64,000 nucleotides of DNA from Microbacterium azadirachtae (GTDB lineage Bacteria > Actinomycetota > Actinomycetes > Actinomycetales > Microbacteriaceae): positions 1 through 64,000 of the forward strand of contig NZ_JYIT01000080.1 in assembly GCF_000956545.1 (NCBI RefSeq), written 5' to 3'. A program made the position numbers and the translations under genes. Shown in pieces: positions 24,135 through 33,019 of the stretch (positions are counted from its first letter, which is position 1; every line of letters starts with the position of its first letter). Under the pieces are notes generated by a model, which was given only the letters and a program-made list of their open reading frames with translations, did not search any database and had not been told where the DNA came from.

Positions 24135-26222
24135 GTGGCAAATGACAGCCGTGAGAGCGCCGACGCCCCGCAGGTAGCCAAACGCATCCTGCTCGGCGAG
24201 CCGCTCAGCACAGAGAAGGCGAACGAGCAGCTCCTCCCGAAGCGGATGGCGTTGCCGATCTTCGCATCCGACGCGCTCTCCTCCGTGGCCTACGGCCCCC
24301 AGGAGATGCTGATGACTCTGGGCATCGGCGGGCTGGCGTTCCTCGCGTTCGCCCCGTGGGTCGCGGCAGCCGTCGTGCTGCTGCTGATCGTGATCGTGCT
24401 GAGCTACCGCAAGCTCATCCAGGCCTACCCCTCCGGCGGAGGCGACTACGAGGTCGCTTCGAAGAACCTCGGTGAGATCCCCGGCGTCGTCGTGGCCGCC
24501 GCACTGCTGGTGGACTACATCCTCACCGTGTCGGTGTCGATCGCCTCGGGCGTCGACAACATCATCTCCGCGGTCCCCCAGCTCGATCCCTTCCGCGTCG
24601 AGCTCGCCGTGGGCTTCGTGATCCTCATTGTGATCGTGAACCTGCGCGGCGTGCGCGAGGCGTCGACGTTCTTCGCGGTGCCGACCTACATCTTCATCGG
24701 ATCCGTCGCCGTGATGATCGTCACGGGTCTCGTGCGCACCTTCCTCGGCGATGTGCCGATCGCCGAGAGCTCGCAGTACGCGATGCACGGCGATCAGCTC
24801 GCGAACGCCGCCGTGATCCTGCTGGTGCTGCGCGCCTTCTCGAGCGGCTGCTCCGCCCTGACCGGCGTCGAGGCCGTGTCGAACGGCGTGCAGGCGTTCC
24901 GGATCCCGAAGATCGGCAACGCGCAGGCGACGCTCGCCATGATGGGCGGCATCGCGATCCTGCTGTTCACCGGCCTCACCGCGCTCGGCCTCATCACGCA
25001 GGTGCACTACGCGGAGGACCCGTGCCGCGACCTCGTCGGCTACGCGTGCGGCCAGCCGCAGCAGAGCCTCATGGCCCAGATCGCGTCGGCCGTGTTCGGC
25101 GGCGGCTCCCTGCCCTTCTTCATCATCCAGGCGGCGACCGCGTGCGTCCTGCTGCTCGCGGCCAACACCGCGTTCAACGGCTTCCCGCTGCTCGGCGCCG
25201 TGCTCGCGCGCGACGGCTACGCCCCCAAGGCGCTGAACACGCGCGGCGACCGCCTCGTCTTCTCCAACGGCATGATCGTGCTCGGCATCGCCGCGATCGG
25301 CGTGCTGGTGCTGTTCCAGGCGAACCTGACGAACCTCATCCAGCTGTACATCATCGGCGTGTTCGTGTCGTTCTCGCTGGGCCAGGTCGGCATGGTGAGG
25401 CACTGGAAGGCGCTGCTGCGCAGCACCAAGTCGATGAGCGTGAAGGATGCGCTGCCCGTGCGGCGCACGGCGTACACGGGCCTCGTGATCAACTCGCTCG
25501 GCGCCTCGCTGACGATCGCCGTGCTCGTGATCGTCACGATCACGAAGTTCACCCACGGCGCGTGGATGGTCTTCATCGCGATCCCGCTCCTCGCCCTGCT
25601 CATGATGGGCGTGAAGCGCTACTACCGCGACGTCGAGCACGAGATCGCGATCGACGACACGACCCACTTCGGATCCGAGGGCGACGTCGCGATCATCCTC
25701 GTCAACCGCCTGCAGAAGCCGGTGATCAAGGCGATCGACTACGCGATCGCGGCGAAGCACCAGAAGACGATCGCCCTGCACGTGGCCGCCAACCCGGAGG
25801 ACGGCGTGCAGCTGCAGAAGGACTGGCAGGAGCACCGGATCCCGATCCCGCTCGTGATCGTGGAGTCGCCCTTCCGCCACTATGCGGCGCCCGTGGAGGC
25901 GTACATCAACAAGTACCGGCAGAAGCACGGCCCCGCCGTGGTCACCGTGTACCTGCCGCAGTACATCGTCGGCCACTGGTGGGAGTCGATCCTGCACAAC
26001 CGCCGCGCCCGCCGTGTGGCGAACCAGCTGATGCTCGTGCACGGCGTGACGATCACGCTCGTCCCGTGGCTGCTCGACTCGTCCGAGCTCATCTACGGCC
26101 GCCGGTCGCGCCCGGTGCCCGGCCAGCAGCGTGCAGGCCGCCCTGTGCCGCTCTACGGCGGCGAGGACTCCAAGGCCGCCCGCCGCGTGCAGCGCCCCGC
26201 CGGACCGCCCGAGAAGGGCTGA
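24135..26222 (+). CDS. kimA: KimA-like potassium importer (APC superfamily)
   Basis: A 695-aa membrane protein: N-terminal cytoplasmic stretch, about 12 helices (residues 40-490) with APC features (SDALSSVAYGPQEM, PSGGGDYEVASKNLGE), and a C-terminal cytoplasmic domain of about 200 residues. B. subtilis KimA (YdaO), which this resembles in length and layout, is a high-affinity K+/H+ symporter inhibited by c-di-AMP. GTG 24135 is preceded by TAATTT 8 nt upstream, suggesting a leaderless mRNA. K+ transport is inferred from family resemblance and from the nearby kdp locus; an amino-acid substrate remains possible. Confidence 0.83.
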   Translation: MANDSRESADAPQVAKRILLGEPLSTEKANEQLLPKRMALPIFASDALSSVAYGPQEMLMTLGIGGLAFLAFAPWVAAAVVLLLIVIVLSYRKLIQAYPSGGGDYEVASKNLGEIPGVVVAAALLVDYILTVSVSIASGVDNIISAVPQLDPFRVELAVGFVILIVIVNLRGVREASTFFAVPTYIFIGSVAVMIVTGLVRTFLGDVPIAESSQYAMHGDQLANAAVILLVLRAFSSGCSALTGVEAVSNGVQAFRIPKIGNAQATLAMMGGIAILLFTGLTALGLITQVHYAEDPCRDLVGYACGQPQQSLMAQIASAVFGGGSLPFFIIQAATACVLLLAANTAFNGFPLLGAVLARDGYAPKALNTRGDRLVFSNGMIVLGIAAIGVLVLFQANLTNLIQLYIIGVFVSFSLGQVGMVRHWKALLRSTKSMSVKDALPVRRTAYTGLVINSLGASLTIAVLVIVTITKFTHGAWMVFIAIPLLALLMMGVKRYYRDVEHEIAIDDTTHFGSEGDVAIILVNRLQKPVIKAIDYAIAAKHQKTIALHVAANPEDGVQLQKDWQEHRIPIPLVIVESPFRHYAAPVEAYINKYRQKHGPAVVTVYLPQYIVGHWWESILHNRRARRVANQLMLVHGVTITLVPWLLDSSELIYGRRSRPVPGQQRAGRPVPLYGGEDSKAARRVQRPAGPPEKG

Positions 26223-26242
26223 GCGCCCGCCCGGGTCGGCCG

Positions 26243-26272
26243 TTGACATGACGCCCCGCCCGGCGGGACACT
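26243..26272 (+). promoter_or_regulatory. Possible promoter of the glutamate dehydrogenase gene
   Basis: A consensus -35 TTGACA (26243-26248) is followed 18 bp later by a weak -10 GACACT (26267-26272), in the 96-bp gap between the KimA-like and GDH genes. It suggests that GDH can be expressed independently of the transporter. The -10 match is poor. Confidence 0.35.
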
Positions 26273-26318
26273 CGGGCTGACCGCGGGTGAACGACCACCG
26301 CGCGGCGGCGGAAGGACG

Positions 26319-29300
26319 ATGATGCCCGAGACCAGTGCCCTGATCGACCGGCTCCGCAGCAGGCTCCCGCAGGACGGGCTGGAGGACCGGGATCCCCGCG
26401 ACGTCACCGGGGCCCTGAGCGCGATGATCGACCTCGCCGAGGGCCGCCGTGCCGGCGAGACGCGCGTGGCCGTGTTCACGCCGACCGTCGCGGAGAACGG
26501 CTGGACGTCGCGCCGGACGATCGTGCAGATCTGCACCGACGACGTGCCCTTCCTGGTCGACTCGGTCGCCGCCGCCGTCGCCGAGGAGGGCCCGACCGTC
26601 CACCTGCTCCTGCATCCGGTGGTGGCCGTCCGCCGCGACGACGAGGGCGGGATCCTCGAGGTCGGCGGCCTGGGCGGCCGGTCCGAGTCGTGGATGCACC
26701 TCGAGACCGACCGGATCCCGACGGCCGAGCAGCGCGAGGCGCTGCGCTCCCGGATCCTCTCCGTCGTCGCCGACGTGCACGCCGCGGTCGCCGACTGGGG
26801 CGTACTGCGACGCACCTGCCTCGACATCGTCACCGCGCTGCGCACGTCCCCGCCGCCGACCGCCGCTCCCGCGGAGATCGCCCGCAGCACGGAGTTCCTG
26901 AGTTGGCTCGCCGACGACCACTTCACGTTCCTCGGCTACCGCGCCTACGCGCTCGACGCGATCGACGGGGAGGACGTGCTCCGCCCCATCGACGACACCG
27001 GCCTCGGCATCCTCCGCGACGCGCCGAGCCGCGTCGTCCATCTGCGGCCCGAGGCCCGCGCGACCGCGCACGAGCCGCGGATCCTGACCATCACGAAGGC
27101 CAACTCCCGATCCACCGTGCACCGGCCCGTATACCTCGACTACATCGGTGTGCGCTCGTTCGACGAGGCGGGGAACGTGACCGGGGAGCACCGCTTCCTG
27201 GGGCTGTTCACGTCCATCACCTACGCCTCCTCCGTGACCGCGCTGCCGATCGTCGCCGCGAAGGTGACCGCGGTGCTGGCGGCCTCCGGGCACGCGCCGG
27301 GGTCGCACTCGGCCAAGGAGCTGGAGCAGATCCTCGAGGACTACCCCCGCGACGAGCTGTTCCAGGACTCGCCGGAGCACCTGCTCGCCGTCGCCACCCG
27401 GATCGGCCGGCTGCGCGAACGCCGGGGCGCGGCGATCTTCGCGCGTAGCGACGAGTTCGGCCGGTTCGTGTCGGCGCTGGTCCTGCTGCCGCGCGACCGC
27501 TACAACACCCCCGTGCGGCTGCGGATCGAGGCGCTGCTGAAGGACGCCTACGGCGTCGACGCCCTCGAGTACACGGCGAAGGTGGGCGAGTCGCCGCTCG
27601 CTCAGCTGCACGTGGTGATGCGGATGCCGAAGGATCGCGATATCCCGGCGGTCGATCCCGCCGACCTCGACGCGCGCCTCGCGGCCGCCCTGCGCACCTG
27701 GGACTCGGAGTTCGTCGACGCCCTGCACAGCGCGTACGACGAGGAGACCGCCGGGAGCCTGCACGCCCGCTACAGCGCGGCGTTCCCGGAGTCGTACAAG
27801 GAGTTCGCGACTCCCGAGGAGGCCGTCGGCGACGTGGAGCGCCTGGAGCGGCTCGACGCGTCCGGCGGGGTCGCCGTGCACCTGTACGCGGAGGGCGACG
27901 ACCCGGCGCAGCGCTTCCTGACCGTTGTCAGCGTGGATCCGCGCCCGCTCGCCGAGGTGCTGCCCATGCTCACCGCGCTCGGCGTCGAGGTCGTCGACGA
28001 CCGCCCGCACACCGTCTCCCTCGCGGACGGCAGCCGGCGGCACATCTCCGACTTCGGCCTGCGGCTGCCTGACGCGTCTCTGTGGGGCGACGAGAGGCGG
28101 GCGGCGCAGTTCGAGGACGCGTTCCTGGCGATCTGGACGGGCGCCGCGGAGAACGACAACCTCAACGCCCTGGTCGTGCACGCCGGCCTGGACTGGCGCG
28201 ACATCGTCATCCTGCGCGCGATCGGCGGCTACCTGCAGCAGATCGGATCCGCGTTCTCGACGGGCTACATCGATCAGGCCCTGATCACGAACCCGGCCAT
28301 CGCGGTGTCGCTGGTGCAGCTGTTCGCCGCGCGCTTCGACCCCGACACGGCCGACCCTGCCGCGGAGGCGCGCATCCGCGAGGGCGTGCTCCAGGGGCTG
28401 GACGGTGTCGCGAGCCTCGACCAGGACCGCATCCTGCGCGCGTTCCTCGGCGTGATCGACGCGACCCTGCGCACCAACTTCTTCCAGCGCGACGCCGAGG
28501 GGCATCCGAAGCCGTGGGTGTCGATGAAGCTGGACAGCAAGCGGGTGCCGGATCTTCCGGCGCCGCGGCCGATGGTCGAGATCTGGGTCTACTCCCCCGA
28601 GGTCGAGGGCGTGCATCTGCGCTTCGGCGCGGTCGCCCGCGGCGGCCTGCGCTGGAGCGACCGACGCGAGGACTTCCGCACCGAGGTGCTCGGGCTGGTC
28701 AAGGCGCAGATGGTCAAGAACGCCGTGATCGTGCCGACCGGTTCGAAGGGCGGGTTCGTCGGCAAGCGGCTGCCCGACCCGGCCGCCGACCGCGGGGCCT
28801 GGCTGGAGGCGGGCAAGGCCGCATACCGGACCTTCATCCGCGGGCTGCTGGACCTCACCGACAACCGCATCGGAGCCGGGATCGTCGCGCCCGATCGCGT
28901 CGTGCGCAAGGACGGCGACGACCCGTATCTCGTCGTGGCCGCCGACAAGGGCACCGCCACGTTCTCGGACATCGCGAACGGCATCTCCCAGGAGTACGGC
29001 TTCTGGCTCGACGACGCCTTCGCCTCGGGCGGCTCCGTCGGCTACGACCACAAGGCGATGGGCATCACGGCCCGCGGCGCGTGGGAGTCGGTGAAACGGC
29101 ACTTCCGGGAGCTGGGCCACGACACGCAGACCGAGGACTTCACCGTCGTCGGCATCGGCGACATGTCCGGCGACGTGTTCGGCAACGGCATGCTGCTCTC
29201 CGAGCACATCCGCCTCATCGCGGCGTTCGACCATCGTCACGTCTTCGTCGACCCGGATCCGGATCCCGCCGCGTCCTTCGCGGAGAGGCTGCGGCTGTTC

Positions 29301-31037
29301 CGGCTGCCCGGCTCGTCCTGGGGCGACTACGACCCCGCGCTGATCTCCGCGGGAGGCGGCGCCTTCCCGCTCAGCGCCAAGTCGATCCCGGTGTCGCCGC
29401 AGCTGCGCGCGGCGCTCGGGCTCGATGACGCCGTGGTGGCGCTCACCCCGAACGAGCTCAAGCGCGCCGTGCTGCTCGCCCCGGTGGATCTGCTGTGGAA
29501 CGGCGGCATCGGCACCTACGTGAAGGCCTCGACCGAGTCGCACGCGGAGATCGGCGACCGGGCGAACGACGCGATCCGCGTCGACGGACGCGACCTCCGG
29601 GTGCGGGTGGTCGGGGAGGGCGGCAACCTCGGCGTCAGCCAGCGGGGCCGCATCGAGGCGGCACATGCGGGCGTGCAGATCAACACCGACGCCATCGACA
29701 ACTCCGCCGGCGTGGGCACCTCCGACCGCGAGGTCAACATCAAGATCCTCCTCGGCGCGCTCGTGCGCGAGGGCGTGCTGAGCATCGAGGACCGCAACGC
29801 CCTGCTCGCGTCGATGACCGACGAGGTGGCGGTGCAGGTGCTGCGCGACAACTACGAGCAGAACGTGCTGCTCGGCAACTCCCGCGCCAACGCCGCGATC
29901 ATGCTGCCCGTGCACGAGCGGCTGATGGAGAGCCTGGAGGCGCGCGACGAACTCGACCGCGACATCGAGTTCCTGCCGGACCGGCTCGCTGTCCAGGAGC
30001 GTGTGGAGGCCGGCGAGGGCCTGACCCGTCCGGAGTTCGCGGTGCTCGTCGCGTACGCCAAGCTCGCGCTCAAGACGGACCTGGCCGCGACCGACCTCGC
30101 GGACGACCCGTGGTTCGCCGGAACGCTCGCGGAGTACTTCCCGAGCGCCCTGCGCGAGCGGTTCGCCGAGCGGCTCGCCGAGCATCCGCTGCGCCGCGAG
30201 ATCATCGTGAACACGGTCGTGAACTCGATGGTCAACCGCGGCGGGATCACGTTCGCCGACCGCGCGGCCGCCGAGACCGGCGCCACCGCCGAGCAGATCG
30301 CCCGGGCCTACGTCGCGGCACGGGAGATCTTCGACCTTCGCGGATTCGTCGTCGCCGTCGAGGCCACCGACAACCTCGTCGACACCGCCACCCAGACCCG
30401 GCTGTACCTGGACTTCCGGCGACTGCTCGACCGTGCGGCGCGCTGGTTCGTGCAGCACCGCTCGGAGGGCGTCGACATCGGTGCGGAGATCGCCCGGTTC
30501 GCCGAGCCGGTGCGGATCCTGTCCGAACGGCTCGCCGGGTTCTTCCACGGAGACGAGGCGGCTCAGTTCGCGGCACGGCAGGCGGCGCTCGCCGCCGCGG
30601 GAGTGCCCGAGGATCTCGCGCATCGCGGCGCCCGGCTGCTCGAGGCGCTGCGACTGCTCGACGTGATCGAGCTCGCCCAGGCCAGGAGGTGGGATCTCGA
30701 GGACGTCGCGCGCACCTACTTCCTGCTCTCCGGGGAGATCCGGTTCGACGACCTGCTCACCAGCGTCTCGGAGCTCCCGCAGGACGACAGCTGGCAGTCG
30801 ATGGCCCGCGCGTCCCTGCGCGACGACCTGTACGCCGTGCTCGTGGACCTGACCGCCTCGGTGCAGACCCATGCGGGCGACGTCGAGCTCGACCGGCGGT
30901 ACGCCCGGTGGCTCGAAGGCGGCGGCAGCACGGCGCAGCGGGCCGCCGCCGCGCTCGCGGCGGCCTCCGCGGTCCCCCACCCCGGCATCGCCGTGCTGTC
31001 CGTCGCGCTGCGGCGGCTGCGCTCGCTCGTGCGCTGA
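26319..31037 (+). CDS. gdh: NAD-specific glutamate dehydrogenase, 180-kDa class
   Basis: A 1572-aa large NAD-dependent glutamate dehydrogenase (glutamate to 2-oxoglutarate and ammonium). The N-terminal half holds the ACT-like regulatory segments of this class (RRTIVQICTDDVPFLVDSVAAAV near residue 65). The catalytic domain (about 700-1250) includes GAVARGGLRWSDRREDFRTEVLGLVKAQMVKNAVI, TGSKGGFVGK and GIGDMSGDVFGNGML. The C-terminal helical domain (about 1250-1572) is class-typical. GGAAGG precedes the tandem ATG ATG; 26319 is used, 26322 is equally possible. The gene is full length with no frameshift. It lies between two potassium uptake systems, relevant because glutamate is the main counter-ion for K+. 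Confidence 0.94.
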   Translation: MMPETSALIDRLRSRLPQDGLEDRDPRDVTGALSAMIDLAEGRRAGETRVAVFTPTVAENGWTSRRTIVQICTDDVPFLVDSVAAAVAEEGPTVHLLLHPVVAVRRDDEGGILEVGGLGGRSESWMHLETDRIPTAEQREALRSRILSVVADVHAAVADWGVLRRTCLDIVTALRTSPPPTAAPAEIARSTEFLSWLADDHFTFLGYRAYALDAIDGEDVLRPIDDTGLGILRDAPSRVVHLRPEARATAHEPRILTITKANSRSTVHRPVYLDYIGVRSFDEAGNVTGEHRFLGLFTSITYASSVTALPIVAAKVTAVLAASGHAPGSHSAKELEQILEDYPRDELFQDSPEHLLAVATRIGRLRERRGAAIFARSDEFGRFVSALVLLPRDRYNTPVRLRIEALLKDAYGVDALEYTAKVGESPLAQLHVVMRMPKDRDIPAVDPADLDARLAAALRTWDSEFVDALHSAYDEETAGSLHARYSAAFPESYKEFATPEEAVGDVERLERLDASGGVAVHLYAEGDDPAQRFLTVVSVDPRPLAEVLPMLTALGVEVVDDRPHTVSLADGSRRHISDFGLRLPDASLWGDERRAAQFEDAFLAIWTGAAENDNLNALVVHAGLDWRDIVILRAIGGYLQQIGSAFSTGYIDQALITNPAIAVSLVQLFAARFDPDTADPAAEARIREGVLQGLDGVASLDQDRILRAFLGVIDATLRTNFFQRDAEGHPKPWVSMKLDSKRVPDLPAPRPMVEIWVYSPEVEGVHLRFGAVARGGLRWSDRREDFRTEVLGLVKAQMVKNAVIVPTGSKGGFVGKRLPDPAADRGAWLEAGKAAYRTFIRGLLDLTDNRIGAGIVAPDRVVRKDGDDPYLVVAADKGTATFSDIANGISQEYGFWLDDAFASGGSVGYDHKAMGITARGAWESVKRHFRELGHDTQTEDFTVVGIGDMSGDVFGNGMLLSEHIRLIAAFDHRHVFVDPDPDPAASFAERLRLFRLPGSSWGDYDPALISAGGGAFPLSAKSIPVSPQLRAALGLDDAVVALTPNELKRAVLLAPVDLLWNGGIGTYVKASTESHAEIGDRANDAIRVDGRDLRVRVVGEGGNLGVSQRGRIEAAHAGVQINTDAIDNSAGVGTSDREVNIKILLGALVREGVLSIEDRNALLASMTDEVAVQVLRDNYEQNVLLGNSRANAAIMLPVHERLMESLEARDELDRDIEFLPDRLAVQERVEAGEGLTRPEFAVLVAYAKLALKTDLAATDLADDPWFAGTLAEYFPSALRERFAERLAEHPLRREIIVNTVVNSMVNRGGITFADRAAAETGATAEQIARAYVAAREIFDLRGFVVAVEATDNLVDTATQTRLYLDFRRLLDRAARWFVQHRSEGVDIGAEIARFAEPVRILSERLAGFFHGDEAAQFAARQAALAAAGVPEDLAHRGARLLEALRLLDVIELAQARRWDLEDVARTYFLLSGEIRFDDLLTSVSELPQDDSWQSMARASLRDDLYAVLVDLTASVQTHAGDVELDRRYARWLEGGGSTAQRAAAALAAASAVPHPGIAVLSVALRRLRSLVR

Positions 31038-31164
31038 CGGCATCGGCGTTTCGCGGGCCGCTCCCGCCCGCGTCCGTCGGCAGGCCGTATGGATCCGGCG
31101 GGGAGCCGTAGGGAATCCGTGAGGACGCCGTTCCCGCGGTGACGGACCCGGTTCGATCGGATCC

Positions 31165-31248
31165 GTGCTCGACATCATCTACGTCGCGGGAACGCTCGCG
31201 CTGTTCGCCCTGGTCGCGCTGATCGCCCGAGGGGTGGAGAAGCTGTGA
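31165..31248 (+). CDS. 27-aa membrane peptide preceding kdpF
   Basis: GTG 31165 opens a 28-codon frame encoding a single hydrophobic helix ([20 protein letters not shown]) and a basic tail ending Glu-Lys-Leu. Its TGA overlaps the GTG of kdpF (GTGA), so translation is coupled. It has the size and layout of KdpF-type peptides but lacks the PEKF end of true KdpF. No clear ribosome binding site or TANNNT box is visible. It may be an extra small Kdp subunit or a leader peptide. It is too short for routine gene finding. Confidence 0.6.
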   Translation: MLDIIYVAGTLALFALVALIARGVEKL

Positions 31249-31334
31249 TCGTCATCGAGATCATCGCGGCCGCCCTCGCGGTCGTCGCGATCGGCTACCT
31301 CGTGGTCGCCCTCGTCGCCCCGGAGAAGTTCTGA
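31245..31334 (+). CDS. kdpF: Potassium-transporting ATPase small subunit KdpF
   Basis: A 29-aa single-helix peptide ([21 protein letters not shown]) ending in APEKF, the family-typical end of KdpF, which stabilises the KdpFABC complex in the membrane. GTG start overlapping the previous TGA; its own TGA overlaps the ATG of kdpA (TGATG). Position and sequence make the call firm despite the length. Confidence 0.85.
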   Translation: MIVIEIIAAALAVVAIGYLVVALVAPEKF

Positions 31335-33019
31335 TGGGCGCCGCGGACATCTGGCTGGGCGTGCTCCAGGCCGCCACCCTCATCGCCGTCCTCGTGCTCC
31401 TGTACCGCCCGCTCGGCGACTACATGGCACGGGTCTACACCGGGGCCAGGGATCTGCGCGTGGAGCGCGGCCTCTACCGCCTCATCGGCGTGGATCCGTC
31501 GTCGGAGCAGACCTGGCGCGCCTACGCCCGCAGCGTCCTCGCGTTCTCCGTGGTCGGCCTGCTGCTGCTGTACCTGCTGCAGCGCGTGCAGCAGGTACTC
31601 CCGCTCTCGCTGGGCCTGCCCGCGGTGCCCGAGGGGCTCGCGTTCAACACGGCCGCGTCGTTCGTCGCCAACACCAACTGGCAGTCGTACTCGCCCGAGC
31701 AGACCATGGGCCACCTCGTGCAGCTCGCGGGCCTCGCCGTGCAGAACTTCACCTCGGCCGCGGTCGGCATCGCGATCGCGATCGCCCTCGTGCGCGGCTT
31801 CGCCCGTCGCGGCAGCGCCACGATCGGCAACTTCTGGGTCGACCTCATCCGCGGCCTGATCCGCCTGCTGCTTCCCCTCGCGGTGCTCTCGGCACTCGCC
31901 CTCATCGCGGGCGGAGCGGTGCAGAGCCTGTCCGGCTTCACCGAGGTGCACACGCTCGCCGGTACGGCGCAGTCGATCCCCGGCGGGCCCGTCGCCTCGC
32001 AGGAGGCGATCAAGCTGCTCGGCACCAACGGCGGAGGGTTCTACAACGCCAACTCGGCCCACCCTTTCGAGAACCCGACGCCGTGGACCAACCTGCTCGA
32101 GATCGTCCTCATCCTCGCGATCCCGTTCGCCCTGCCGCGCACGTTCGGCCGCATGGTCGGCGACCACCGCCAGGGCTACGCGATCGCCGCGGTGATGGGC
32201 ACGATCTTCCTCGTGTCGCTCGTGGCCCTCAGCGCCCTGGAGCTCGGCGGCGGCGGCACCGCCACGCAGCTGGCGGGCTCGGCCATGGAGGGCAAGGAGC
32301 AACGGTTCGGGATCCTCGGATCCACGCTCTTCGGCACCGCGTCCACGCTCACGTCCACGGGCGCCGTCAACGCGATGCACGACTCGTTCACGCCTCTGGG
32401 CGGCATGATGCCGATGATCAACATGATGCTCGGCGAGGTCGCCCCGGGCGGCGTCGGATCCGGCCTGTACGGCATGCTCATCCTCGCCGTGATCGCCGTG
32501 TTCGTCGGCGGGCTGCTCGTCGGGCGCACCCCGGAGTACCTGGGCAAGCGCCTCGGCCCGCGCGAGATCAAGCTCGCCAGCCTGTACATCCTGGTGACGC
32601 CGACCCTCGTGCTCGCCGGCACCGCCCTGAGCTTCGCGATCCCCGGCATCCGCAGCGACGTCGAGAAGACGTCGATCCTGAACCCGGGCCCGCACGGACT
32701 GAGCGAGGTGCTCTACGCCTTCACCTCGGCGGCCAACAACAACGGATCCGCCTTCGCCGGGCTCACCGCGAACACGCCGTGGCTCAACACGGCGCTCGGC
32801 GCGGCGATGCTGCTCGGACGCTTCGTCCCGATCGTGTTCGTGCTGGCCCTGGCCGGATCCCTGGCCCAGCAGCAGCACGTGCCCGAGACCGCGGGCACGC
32901 TCCCCACCCACCGCCCGCAGTTCGTCGGGCTTCTCATCGCGGTCTCCGTCGTGGTCACCGCCCTCACCTACTTCCCCGTGCTCACGCTCGGGCCGCTCGC
33001 AGAAGGACTCGTCCGATGA
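31334..33019 (+). CDS. kdpA: Potassium-transporting ATPase, channel subunit KdpA
   Basis: A 561-aa membrane subunit with the four-fold M-P-M layout of the superfamily of K+ transporters. Selectivity-filter-like segments are visible: [52 protein letters not shown] and [14 protein letters not shown]. It selects and conducts K+, coupled to KdpB ATP hydrolysis. Its stop overlaps the kdpB start (ATGA), so subunit production is coupled. Confidence 0.97.
   Translation: MGAADIWLGVLQAATLIAVLVLLYRPLGDYMARVYTGARDLRVERGLYRLIGVDPSSEQTWRAYARSVLAFSVVGLLLLYLLQRVQQVLPLSLGLPAVPEGLAFNTAASFVANTNWQSYSPEQTMGHLVQLAGLAVQNFTSAAVGIAIAIALVRGFARRGSATIGNFWVDLIRGLIRLLLPLAVLSALALIAGGAVQSLSGFTEVHTLAGTAQSIPGGPVASQEAIKLLGTNGGGFYNANSAHPFENPTPWTNLLEIVLILAIPFALPRTFGRMVGDHRQGYAIAAVMGTIFLVSLVALSALELGGGGTATQLAGSAMEGKEQRFGILGSTLFGTASTLTSTGAVNAMHDSFTPLGGMMPMINMMLGEVAPGGVGSGLYGMLILAVIAVFVGGLLVGRTPEYLGKRLGPREIKLASLYILVTPTLVLAGTALSFAIPGIRSDVEKTSILNPGPHGLSEVLYAFTSAANNNGSAFAGLTANTPWLNTALGAAMLLGRFVPIVFVLALAGSLAQQQHVPETAGTLPTHRPQFVGLLIAVSVVVTALTYFPVLTLGPLAEGLVR

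Noticed and set aside
23937-31178. A 2413-codon open frame on the minus strand
   Set aside because: It is antisense to the KimA-like and GDH genes and has shadow composition (Arg/His/Gly/Val runs, no fold motifs). Long antisense frames are expected from high-GC third-position bias.
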